Of a DNA stretch of 64,000 bases, positions 11,977 to 22,800 are shown piece after piece. The notes below the pieces were generated by a model that worked only from the letters and a program-made list of their open reading frames with translations, did no database searches and was not told the DNA's origin. This DNA is from Aegilops tauschii subsp. strangulata (Eukaryota; Streptophyta; Magnoliopsida; Poales; Poaceae). Made by a program: the position numbers and the translations under genes. The stretch lies in contig NC_053039.3 of NCBI RefSeq assembly GCF_002575655.3, forward strand, positions 45,695,290 through 45,759,289, given 5' to 3'. Numbering within the stretch: position 1 is the first letter of the stretch; each line of letters begins with the position of its first letter.

Positions 11977-13945
11977 ATGGCGGACGCAGGAGGCGAGCGC
12001 CCCGATTGGGGCGCAGATCTGGTGGAGCAGGCGCGGCAGGTCGCTGCGGGCACCTTTGTGAGGGGGCGTGCCGGCGTCCAGCGCGGTGCTCCCTCCGCTG
12101 GGGATCTGGAGAAGGCGGGGCCGGGCCGCAGCAGCGCGGTCCAGCCAGATGCGCCCGCTCTGGCGATCTCCGGCGAGGCGCAGAAGGTGGAGGCGGGCTC
12201 TGGCGAGGCGCAGAAGGTGGGGGCGGGCTGTGGCGAGGCGCACGAGGTGGAGAAGGTGGAGAAGGTGGAGGCCGGCTCCGGCGAGGAGGAGGCGGAGCAG
12301 AAGGTATCTGCTTATCACTTTTAGTTGGTAGTTTTTAGATTGTAGTGTTTGTGGCCAGAACTTTGTTTGGTTAGATTTGTGCATGGCCTTGTGATTTGGA
12401 AATTCTCTACCTGAGGTGATTAGATGGTGCATTAGTTTGGTTGTAAATATAGTGAAGGATGTGCTCATGTACTGGGTGTTGTCATGTTAATCCAAAAGAG
12501 CTTCTCAAGGGCTGGATTTTTTTGTGCTGGATTGGGGCTTCTGAAGGAGAGGGGAAGCGTGGTCGAGGGGAAGGGGCAGTCTATGCTTATTTAGTTTGGG
12601 TTAGTTGTGGAATTTTGTTGTTGCTTCAGACATATTGACAGCATTGAACATCCTCTGCAATGCCGTTGCTTCAGAGATAAAAGCATCTTGGGGTTTTTTC
12701 AGATGCTTATTAGATTAGTAGTTGAATTTTTGCTTGTTAGATTTTAATTAGTATGAGGTTGAATACCTTATTTAAGGGGGAATTTAAGGTCAGATAGATG
12801 TCATATGATTATTAGATCTGTAGTTCAATGCTGCTGACATTTATGATTATTTGATTTGATCTGTGGTTCAATGATACTGGATGGAAACATATTTGATTTG
12901 GAATGCATTAATTTTGATGTGCCAATGAATTGATTTAGATGATACAAGATTCATCTATAGTATAATCTGTTGTTGTTTTGGTAAGTAATGAAATTTTAGA
13001 TGTTTGTTGGAGATGTATGCATTTATAGTTGAAGTTGTACCTAATTAACTACTGCATTATGTTAATATGTGTAGGAGCTTTGCTGCATTATCCCAAAAAC
13101 AGTAATCTGTGCATATTGAAATTTGTAGTTGGCTTCTGTAATTAGTATATACTATATGTAAAGTGTGAAGTAAACATTCCAAGGCAGGATCCTAGCAACA
13201 AAATATACTATATGTTTCCATTAAGTAGTGTGGGGGGAATTCCCTCAAAAGAAAAGTGTTGGGTAAATTCAGGGAATGTCAAGAATCCAGCTTGCATTTT
13301 CATTAGCATTTATGAAGGAAATCATTTGTCTTTTGATTGATTGCTTAGATTCTTTATTTATAAGGAAAGCATTTGGTCACTTGCAACATACCAATGTGGT
13401 TCACATTCACAATTTTGTTTGTAATGACATTCTGTTAACTGCAATTCAATTCATTGTAATTGATGTCCTTGTTTGACAATATAGCAGGAGGAGGAGGATC
13501 TTGTGGGCAACAAGAGGAAGTGGGAAAAGACTGGGTTCTACCCATATGACTCTGATGAAGATGAGCCGTACGAGGTAAGGCCTAGTTGAAATGTTATTTG
13601 TGCATTGAGTTAGTATTACGTGTTTATAGTTTTTTGAATGCATAATGTATTAATGTCGGTCATTAATGTGTGCAGTATGAATCTGGAGATGATGTGGACG
13701 AGGGGAACGTCGAGTCCTTTGAAGAGAAGGAGGTGCAGAAGATCAGGGCCCAAGGATCTGCCATGTACTACAACTGGAGGAAGGACAAGTACAGGTGCCC
13801 CTACTGCAGCAAGCCCAAGCCCAGGTCTGGGTTGCAGGAGCATCTGATGGAGCATTGTCGGGCTACATCCATCAGCAGTCATGACTACAAGATCAGTGCT
13901 CAGCATTCTGCCCTCCACAAGGTCCTGAAAAACCCTAACCTCTAG
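11977..13945 (+). CDS. zf-XS domain zinc-finger protein
   Basis: Exons 11977-12303, 13488-13574 (acceptor may be 3 bp earlier) and 13676-13945, all phase 0, about 227 aa, TAG stop. The last exon has KYRCPYC...GLQEHLMEH, a CCHH finger (C179, C182, H194, H198) matching the zf-XS type found in SGS3/IDN2-family RNA-silencing proteins; the XS and XH domains of those proteins are absent here. Residues ~65-100 are a tandem GEAQKVEAGS-like decapeptide repeat (three copies, DNA period 30 bp at ~12170-12290), and an acidic segment precedes the finger. The long first intron (1.18 kb) and clean splice sites support a real gene. A role in RNA-directed silencing is inference from the finger only. Confidence 0.7.
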
Positions 13946-15060
13946 TCGTACATCATGTTGATCATCAGAAGCTGGAAGCCGTACTCATCATCACTATATT
14001 TGATGATGTTTTACTTTTGGAAACTGTGGTGAACTTCTATTAACGTAACGTAATGTAATGTATTGTGTGTGTGAACTGGATCTGTGGTGAACTTCCTGGT
14101 ACATGTGGTGGTAACTTAGAATGCTATCTATATGTGTGGCCTTAACTTTATTGGTGGTGAATGCTTCCTTCATGTTTAGTTGTTGTTTCAGTGTTGCTTC
14201 AGACATGCTAACTGTTCTATATGGTAGTGGCGCTTCAGTGTTGCGCCAGGTTGTAGTATGAAATGCTAACTGTTCTATATGGTAGTGGCTAGTCTCTAAT
14301 TGGACCAACATGTTGAACTAGTATCAATGGTAGAGGCGTTTAGTTGTGCGCCACATCCAACAGCTCACATAATTAATTATCCAAAGATTAAGGTATCAAA
14401 CCCTTGGTCATGCAAAGCAACAATTCGTTCCTAAAAATTAAGGTACTTCCACATTCAAACTAACTAATACTACAAATTCGAAGGAACTACTTAATACATT
14501 AACAGCACATAGGGAAGTAGCCCTGGTCCAACGCCTTGAGAAAGTACGAACAAAAGCTGAAAGAAGAAGGATCAGCCAGTAGCAGCACCATCAGCCTCCC
14601 AGGCTCACAACTGCAGCCAGCCTGGTGAACTCCAGGTTTTTTCCTGCAAAACACACCTGGGATGTTGGAGGCAAGAAAATAAATTTGCCAGGGGTCTTGT
14701 CATGGCAGCTAATCGCACGGAATGCTAGTACAAATGATGGAGAACAAAACATCCGACATGAGCAAATTCATAGGAGTTCCAGATCCATGGATACCATCAA
14801 GAAAAAATGCTCAGTTCTAATTCAGACACAACACTTGGTGAAAACATGCATATTCATATCAGCAACATTGATATGGCATCGGAGTACTACCCAGTACTTC
14901 GTATTTGTCTGCCGTTAGATCGACATCAACGAACGGTTTAAAAAAGCCCAACCACTCTAAAACATGAGTAAGCGAACATCCCTACAAAAATTGTTTCACT
15001 GCTTAAGTCTATTTTTTTTTGCTGAATCATTAGGAAGCCCTAAATATTTGGATGCAAGAT
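13946..15060. other. Intergenic, no convincing gene
   Basis: Contains TAACGTAACGTAATG-type stutters near 14042 and a 28-bp phrase (ATGCTAACTGTTCTATATGG...) duplicated at ~14207 and ~14265. No conserved coding pattern. It may include 3' exons of the minus-strand gene-like locus at 15958-16486, but I cannot place them. Confidence 0.4.
14882..14970 (+). repeat. Direct repeat copy A (pair with 16771-16850)
   Basis: Shares GAGTACTAC, CGTAT, GCCGTTAGATCG, AACGAACGG, an A-run and a CTAAAAC-like end in the same order and orientation with 16771-16850. The pair brackets the minisatellite and the minus-strand gene-like locus, about 1.88 kb apart. Confidence 0.55.
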
Positions 15061-15076
15061 CACCGACATGGCACTA

Positions 15077-15611
15077 CTGAAATATTTCAGTGTCTACATC
15101 TCTGTACTGAAAGTGCATTACTGAAATATTTCAGTGGCTACGTGTGTGTGTACTGAAACAGCACCACTGAAATATTTCAGTTGCTACATGCGTGTACTGA
15201 AACAGCACCACTGAAATATTTCATTTCCTACGTGCGTGTACTGAAAGTGAACCATTGAAATATTTCAGTGGGTACGTGCATGTACTGAAAGTGCACCACC
15301 GAAATATTTCAGAGGCTACGTGCTTGTACTGAAACAGCACCACCAAAATATTTCAGTGGCTACGCGCGTGTACTGAAACTGCTACACCGAAATATTTCTG
15401 GGGTTGCGTGCGTGTACTGAAACTGCAGTACTGAAATATTCAGTGTCTACCCGTGTGTACTGAAATTGCATTGCACTACTGAAATTTTTCAGTGTGTACC
15501 CGTGTGTACTGCAATTGCACTACTCAAATATTTCACCGTGAACCTGTCAGTACTGAAATATTTCAATGCCTACAACTATCTACTAAACTTGCAGTATTGA
15601 AATATTTCAGT
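15077..15611. repeat. 44-bp minisatellite with palindromic core CTGAAATATTTCAG
   Basis: Thirteen copies of a 14-bp palindrome CTGAAATATTTCAG or near variants start at 15077, 15121, 15167, 15211, 15255, 15299, 15343, 15387, 15431, 15479, 15523, 15553 and 15597. Spacing is 44 bp with four exceptions (46, 48, 30, and a 1-bp core deletion at 15431). Between the palindromes each unit carries a variable GGCTACGTGCGTGTACTGAAA-like stretch. Several units keep the core perfectly while the spacers vary. Confidence 0.92.
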
Positions 15612-15957
15612 GTCAACCTAGAGTCTATCACTCTAAACTGTGTACTGAACTTTTCTGGAGGCACTGCTTGCAGCCAAAATATTGCAAGTTCAATTTACAC
15701 AGATTGCATCACGTAATTTGAACACAACTCTTGAGGTGACAGACAAAATTTCCTATCATGGATACAACTCCAGCACATCAAAACGTAGCAAGTAAACATA
15801 GCAATGCTATATGCCTAGACTCATTACAGCCTCGTCGATCAAACTAAGCTGCCATCCAGAGGCTACGGATTTAAGTACACAGGTAGCAAGAACATATTGC
15901 AGAGAATCAAATTAAGCAAGTGGCAGGTAATGATGAATGAAATTCAGCAATCTTACC

Positions 15958-16486
15958 CTAAACATAGCTACGGCCGCCGTTCAGACGAGGAGAGCAGCGA
16001 GGGAAGCGTGGAGAACGGCAGGGAAGCGATGTCGCGACCACTGTCCTCCTCCTCTTGCGCTTCGGAGTCATCTCCGACTCGGTTGGAGGCTCCACAATCT
16101 GCAACGGCACCTCGTGCACCGTGGGTTCCTGATGCAGTGGATGCTCTACCCTGGATCTGAACGCCCACCACCTACGCCTGGTCCACGGGCTGGACGAATC
16201 GGCCTGCTCCATCGCCCAGAGGAGGATCTCGACCTTGTGCATCGGTTGTGCGGGTGGGGGGGGGGGGAAGCTTTGCCCTCTCCCTCCTCATCATTTGCTT
16301 CAAAGTGGCCATTGCCGTCCAGTTCATCTGCAATATGTTGTGAAACCAAGAACGGATCTCCGTCAACCTGGCCATCTTGACCTGGTCGCCGCCGGCGATC
16401 TCCATGAAGTCGGTGTTCTCGCCGCCGGCGATCTCCACGAAGTCGGCGTTCTCGCCGCCGCCGATGTGCTCGATCTGCTGCTCCAT
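15958..16486 (-). pseudogene. Gene-like locus frameshifted at a G tract
   Basis: The minus-strand ATG at 16486-16484 opens a frame beginning MEQQIEHI, with an internal duplicated segment of the form GGEN-D-FVEIA. It runs through a KMARLTEIRSWFHNIL stretch to a homopolymer of eleven C (plus-strand G run, ~16257-16268). Beyond it, coding-like sequence continues in another frame (MHKVEILLWAMEQ...) to a basic PKRKRRR nuclear-localisation-like motif and a consensus donor (G|GTAAGA, ~15957). This looks like one exon broken by length change at the homopolymer. I do not recognise the protein. A sequencing error in the G run is equally possible. Confidence 0.4.
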
Positions 16487-16770
16487 CGAGGATCTTGCGT
16501 GGATGGAAGAGGGGGTGGATGTGGAAGATGAGAAGAGCAAAGTTGCGGCCGCGAGAAGGAGGAGAAGGCTAGGAGATGGCCGCGGTTGCAACGGTGATGG
16601 AAGAGGGGAAGGAGCACGGCGGCGGCTTTGCATTGGACGAGAGGGGCGGCGGTTTTGCATTGGAGGAGAGGGGCGGCGGTTTTGCATTGGACGAGAGGGC
16701 CCCACCTTGTCATATATTTCCTAGGACTAAAATGCCCCTAGACTAATAGTACTTTCATCCGCGTACTTTC

Positions 16771-16850
16771 GAGTACTACGTATGTATGCGCCGTTAGATC
16801 GAGACAAACGAACGGCTCCAAAAAATGCCAACTACTGTAAAACTTGTAAT
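16771..16850 (+). repeat. Direct repeat copy B (pair with 14882-14970)
   Basis: Second copy of the ~85-bp repeat described at 14882-14970; it lies ~285 bp upstream of the ATG of the minus-strand gene-like locus. Confidence 0.55.
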
Positions 16851-16859
16851 GAAAAAAAT

Positions 16860-17239
16860 AACGCACTATTGAGTCGCTAACAGTACGCTATAGCGTTCCG
16901 AGCAATGTCTCGCTAAATAGATCAGAATACAACATCTCGTTAATAGCACGCTATAGCGTGATATAGCACACTAAAAGCGTATTTTAAGAGCCACGCTATT
17001 TTGTCATAGCATCCTATTTTTTTCAATTGATTATAAACCATATATATATAGTACTCAGCAACATATTTTAAATATATATAAAACGAGCTTTTGTAACGGA
17101 CTTGCCAGACCATTATATATGGAGAAGAGAGGTAAAACTTCCTGAACATATTATATAGCTAGCCTAGTAATTAATATCTCTGTACACTAACGTAAGACGT
17201 TTTTTCCAGTTCGTACAAAGAGAGAAATATATAGCTAGC
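16860..17239. other. AT-rich, CTATAGCG-rich unclassified repeat
   Basis: CGCTATAGCGT-type phrases and their complements recur at 16885-17010. The phrase ATATAGCTAGC occurs on both sides of a 66-bp segment (17152 and 17231). No element could be delimited. Confidence 0.35.
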
Positions 17240-17797
17240 AAGTTTGGACCGCGGACAGACTGCAGGCTAGAGGTTGGCCACACAATGCCTGTTGTCGATT
17301 GTGCGATCAGGAGCCCAAAACAGCGGAGCATATCACGTTGCGATGCAGCTATGCGAGAGAGGTTTGGTTTCTTTTCCAGGGTACAACCGTACAAGTGACA
17401 AGACCTGCAACGTGGTGCACTCTGCAAATTCAGTTTCAGATTGGTGGAAGAGGCTCTATACGCATCTTGATCCAAGACTGCGGAGGAAACAACCCTCTCG
17501 GCATACATTGCTTGGCACCTTTGGAAGGAACGAAACAGAAGAGTTTTTGAGAATGCTGAGATGACGCCAAGAACCTTGGTGAACCTCATTCTGGACGATA
17601 TCAAAATGCTCAATGAGGCCTTCTGTCCAACCATTCCGGTGGCTGGGTAGAAGTGTGTTTGTAGGATGAGGTCTTGTTCCATCTGTAGCTCTCTGTGAGA
17701 GGGCAAGTGTGTTTTGGGCATTTTGCCACCTATTTATGTACTGTGTACTTTCTCCCCCTCTAATGCAAAGGTAGAGCTCCTGCTGTTCTCGTCGAAA
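17240..17797 (+). mobile_element. 5'-truncated LINE, reverse-transcriptase C-terminal part
   Basis: Encodes, with frameshifts, the zinc-binding C-terminal region of plant non-LTR reverse transcriptases: LQARGWPHN, then CRLCDQEPKTAEHI, RCSYAREVW and, in another frame, YIAWHLWKERNRRVFEN. It ends with the 3'-UTR signature AATGCAAAGGTAGAGCTCCT followed by GTCGAAAAA. Truncation from the 5' side is usual for LINEs. No target-site duplication was identified. Confidence 0.8.
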
Positions 17798-18299
17798 AAG
17801 TTTTGAAGGGCGTACATAGAAACATGACGCTAGGGGTGAAAATCCCAGACTAATCCATGGAACTGAGATTTGAAATCCAAAATATCAGTCACATATATAT
17901 TACCTTGACAGCAGGCTGACTCTTGGATTACTTCAAATTCTTTCAGGCAAAATGCCCGAGGTTTCATTCATGTGCTCTCTTGCGTTGGGTTGCGTTGGGG
18001 TTGAGGCAGCCTGCATTGCTTGGTCGAGTATTTTATTTGCCCTCCCTTTCGTGCGTTGCCATATTCTTTTCTTGTAGGAGCAGGACGAGGGAGGTGTAAA
18101 GGCAAAAGAGGAACAAAGAAGCCGGGATCACATCTCTCGAGAGGTGTAGCACATGCTGATGGTATCCTTTAAAGTAAATATATGCATTTCTTGCAAGGAG
18201 AGCAACGACGTTTCAAACAGAGATTGATGCTTCTCTTTTCCCTCGTTTCTCTTTAAGTTCATTTATTTTGCTTTTTTGGTCAGTCTTTTATTCTCTTCT
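17798..18299. other. No feature recognised
   Basis: Mixed sequence with one GGAGCAGGACGAGG stretch after a TTTTCTTGTAG acceptor-like site at ~18075. No frame of useful length and no repeat structure. Confidence 0.4.
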
Positions 18300-18560
18300 T
18301 GTAAAAATATTTTATTTATTATACTTCTGCTTCGGTACAACCCCCTGAACACATCAACGTAGGAGATTGGTCTTTTTGCGTCATATTTTTTTACGATATA
18401 CACGAAATGTATGTACTGCCCTAACACGGCCCGGCGTACATGTGAGGTCAACTGGGCCGGCCCACTAGTGAACAGTATCTGTACAGATGAAACAATGGGA
18501 AATCCAAAAAGCAGTGTGGTGCCTCGAACACATGACCTCCTGCTCTCAGGTAACGGAACG
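18300..18560 (-). mobile_element. SINE-like element, copy 1
   Basis: Read on the minus strand: a tRNA-like head with a box-B-like GTTCGAGGC near 18510, a middle GTGGGCCGGCCCAG (~18450) and a tail GGGGGTTGTACCGAAGC (~18328-18345) leading into an AT-rich run. The same middle and tail occur in the same order in the plus-strand copy at 27325-27685, so the two define one family. The family name is unknown to me; it is longer than Au SINEs. Confidence 0.5.
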
Positions 18561-19595
18561 AACTATGTTGCATAATTTGCAGCGCGGTTTTTTAAGAACT
18601 ATTGCGTTCGTCCGGTTATTTGAAGACCACTCACGAAAGGCGTGACTTTCTCTACGAGGCGTCGCTTGGGCTCACTGGCCTTCAAATCCCGAACGAAGGT
18701 AGTATGAACAGCCACAGATTTAAACATTTTTAGAAATTTGAACGAGACTTTTTTAGACGCGAACAAATTTGAACGTTTATTGGAATTTTGAATGCGACTT
18801 CTTTAAGTGTGAAACAAATGCAAACATTTTATTGAGAAGTGGAATACATTTTGAAACTCTAATTTTTTTTGAAAATTGAGAAAAAAATTGAAATTCTAAA
18901 CAAATTTTCAAAACACATTTTTTAAACTCTAATTTTTTCTGAAAACGTGACCATTATTTGAATTCAATTTTTTTTGAAAAATAAATAAATATGTTGAACA
19001 TTTTTTAAAATTTAAGATTTTGAAAAAGAAAAAAGAAAGACAAAAAACTGATTCATGGACGTTCTAGCAGGTATCCAAACCGGTAAACACCGACCTGGAA
19101 CCATCTAGAAGGTTCCCAAAACCCGCATCTGTAGAGGCAACAAACAGATTGAAATGGGTTGACCCATGTTCACTCCGTTCGGGTCTATGAGAAACAACGT
19201 AACAATGTCAAATAGGATTTTCGCCCAACAGCCCCCAACGGGAGCGATGTCGTCGCCTAGTTGGGCCAAGGCTTAAGCATTTTTTTCTTTTCTAATTTTG
19301 GTTTTTTGTTAATTCATTTCCCTCCTTTTTGAACATTACTATTATTTTCAAAACTTGTTCAAACTTTTGAAAAAAGATTGGAATACCAAACGGTGTTCTT
19401 GTTTTCAAATATTGTTTACAATTTAAAAAATTTCTCTAGATTTCAACAAACTATCATATTTTTGAATATTTTAAATTATTCTTAATTTGTTTTGGACTAA
19501 GTGTTCCACTTTGGAAAATTTCCATATACATTTAGTTATTGATAATGACAGAAATTGCAAACAACAAAAGCATTAAAATTAGGGGAAAAAAACTA
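18561..19595. other. AT-rich degenerate tract
   Basis: From 18720 to 19060 and 19290 to 19560 the sequence consists of GAACATTTTT/TTTGAAAA-like variants. Between them is a short GC-richer piece with CATCTAGAAGGTTCC. No gene or delimitable element. Confidence 0.45.
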
Positions 19596-19671
19596 CTGCC
19601 TCCGTCCGGGTTTAAAGGTCCCTAAACCAGAACTCTAGTACCAAGGTAGCTGCAGCGATTCTCACGCACTA

Positions 19672-19680
19672 TTTAAACAG
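19672..19680 (+). repeat. TSD of outer MULE (left)
   Basis: TTTAAACAG, matched exactly at 25328-25336. Confidence 0.85.
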
Positions 19681-19816
19681 GGGAATCACTAGCAATCAGA
19701 CTACTGATAGCTACCATCCTATCAGACCAGCCCACAACCATTGGATTAGAGCGGTTTGGTTCGTTGATTAGACCGCCCCTCATAACATGCACCTCCGTTG
19801 CCGTAGTTAGTTTCTA

Positions 19817-22800
19817 GAGTTTGTCTAGGGATCAGTCGACTGAGACTTCGCGAAGTCTCAGTCGCTGACGTCGGCATGTGTCAGCCATGCGTAGCATAGG
19901 CCAGGTTCTTCCAGGTTTCTGTTTCCTACTGTCTTTTGGGCTGGGCTTTGTCCTACTCAGGTTTTTTTGCCTCGTCTCTTGCTCTTGTCCGTGATGGGCT
20001 GTTTTGTTTTTGCTTGTACGTATGTGTGCAGTCTCTTTTATTTTCTGTTGTCCATTGGTTCCCTTGTTTATTGCTTGTAGTTGGGACCGTCAGTGTCAAC
20101 ACACAATGTGCACTTTTCCTCGACAAAAAAGAAAGCCGATGTGCATTGGAATGTGCCTCTTGAAACATAACACATAACACAAAAATGTAATATATTGTAT
20201 TACTTTGAGCACATAATATTAAAAAAGAAATAAAAGAGAACACTGGTTGAATTGAATGAGCTTCCAGGTGCATGTGGTTAAAAAATGTAAACAAAAGGGG
20301 AACGGGTAGTAGAAAATTAAAGCTCACCCTTTGATCAACAAAATATATTTTTTATGGAAGAAGAGTTAAATTGCATATAACTAGTTATTGGACCATTTAC
20401 CTCTTTCTTAGTACACATCACTAGTTGTAGGTGAACTGTAGGGAAAATAAAAAATATTTTAAAATAAAAAATTAAGTTACACACGGATAACACACATGTA
20501 ATTGTGCATGATCGACCGACACAGAACTACATGCAATCAAACATTTGTGCAAGCATATGGCAATATTTTAAGAAAATAAATTAAATTGCACACAAATAGC
20601 AACCATACGATTACGTGTGATCAACGGACATGCAACTGCATGCGACTGTCGTGTGTATAACTAATGGCACTATTTTCTAAAAGAAAAAATATTAAGTTGC
20701 ACAGAGATTGTGGTCGTGCATTTGCGCATGGCCTGGAGGACATGCAATTGCATGTGGCGGACGTGTGTAAAATCAGGTGATGTTATTTTGAAAATTTAAA
20801 ATAAAAACATCACTATTTAGAAAAAAAATCAAAACATAAAAACTTTAGAAAGAAAAGCATAAAATGAAAAAATGAAAAAAAAATGAAAAGGTCAATAATA
20901 AACCCACATACCAAGCCGCCCAAGTTTCTTGACCCCCCTAGCATCCTAGTTACCCCCATCTCGTGTGGCTACAACATATGTAGTTACATGCAAGTAGGTG
21001 ACCCATTTGGAAAACAAACACCTGTATAGGAAAGATTAAAAAACACATAAAAAATCATGTTAGACATGCAATTGCCCTCTTGCCAAACAAAAGATCATTG
21101 AATCGTTGTCGCGTTAAAGACATGCAATTACTGTCGAGAGTGACACTTACAGTTGCATGCCTAGGGAGACACTTGTAGTTGGGGGTGGGGAGTAACGCTT
21201 GCAATTTCATGGCTACTATCGGGCATGCCCTACGCCATTCCTACCCTATCATTGTCACCTCCGACAAAACAAATCCCTAGTTGCAACCCTGTTGGAAGAC
21301 ACGCAATTGCAGTTGGGGGATGACACTGTAGTTGCATGACTATTGTTGGACATGCAACTGACCCCTTCTCCTCGAGATCCCTCCGACAAAACAAAGCCTG
21401 ATTGCAACCAAGTTAGAAAGACATGCACTTGCATGACTACAGTTGCACATGCAGTTGCGGTCGGGTGCAGCGCTTGCAGTTGCGGGGATGTTGTCGGGCT
21501 TGCAACTGGCCTGCCCCCTCTACCGGCGCCCCCTCCGACAGAACAAAAAACTCCAGTTGTGGTCGGGCTAGAAGACATACAGTTGCGGTCGGGTGCGACA
21601 CTTGTAGTTGTATGCCTAGTGTCGAACATGCAACTGGCCCACCCCCTCTCTCGCAGCCCCCTCCGACAAAACAAAGGTCCAGTTGCAACCATGTTGGGGG
21701 ACATGCAGTTGCGGTCGGGTGCGGCGCTTGCAGTTACAAGCCTATTGTCGTGCTTGCAACTAGCCCGCCCCCTTCGACAGAACAAAAAAGTCCAGTTGCG
21801 GTCGTGTTACAAGACATGCAGTTGTGGGCGGGTGCGACACTTGCAGTTGCATTCCTAGTGTCAGACATGCAATTGGCCCGCCCCCTCTCCCGCCACCCCC
21901 TCCGACAAAACAAAGGTCCAATTGCAACCAAGTTGGGAGGACATGCAATTGCGGTTGGGTGCGGCGTTTGCAGTTGCAGGGATGATGTCGGGCTTGCAAC
22001 GGGCCCACCCCTCCGACAGAACAAAAAAGTCCAGTTGCGGTCAGGTTACAAGACATGCAGTTGCAGTTGGGTGCGACAATAGCAGTTGCGGGGTTGTTCT
22101 CGGGCTTGCAACTGGCCCGCCCCCTCCGACCGAACAAACAAGTCCAATTGCGGTCGGCTTACAAGACATGTAGTTGCGGTCGGGTGCGACATTTGCAGTT
22201 GCATTCCTAATGTCGGACATGCAACTGGCCCGCCCCCTCCGACAAAACAAACAAGTCCAGTTGCGGTCAGGTTAATTACAAGACATGAAGTTGCGGTCGG
22301 GTGTGATATTTGCAGTTGCATTCCTAGTGTCGGACATGCAACTGGCCCGGCCCCTCCGACAAAACAAAGGTCCAATTGCAACCATGTTACGGTCGGGTGC
22401 GGCGCTTGTAGTTGCAGGGATGTTGTCGGGCTTGCAACTGGCCCGCCCCCTCTACTGGCGCCCCCACCGACAGAACAAAAAAGTCCAGTTACGGTCAGGT
22501 TAATTACAAGACATAAGCGGTCGTGTGTGATATTTGCAGTTGCATTCTTAGTGTCGGACATGCAACTGGCCCGCCCCCTCCGACAAAACAAAGGTCCAAT
22601 TGCAACCATGTTGGGGGACATGCAGTTATGGTCGGGTGCGGCACTTGCAGTTGCAGGGATGTTGTCGGGCTTGCAACTGGCCCGCCCCCTCTACCGGCGC
22701 CCCCACCGACAGAACAAAAGAGTCCATTTGCAGTTGGGCTAGAAGACATGCAGTTGCGGTCGGGTGCGACACTTGCAGGTGCATTCATAGTGTCGGTCAT

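Noticed and set aside
11848..12468. 206-codon minus-strand frame opposite the zf-XS exon
   Set aside because: Antisense shadow of a GC-rich exon; crosses the donor and promoter of the real gene.
18500..18545. Possible tRNA gene
   Set aside because: Only a box-B-like motif is present; no cloverleaf can be folded, and the context matches the SINE-like copy.
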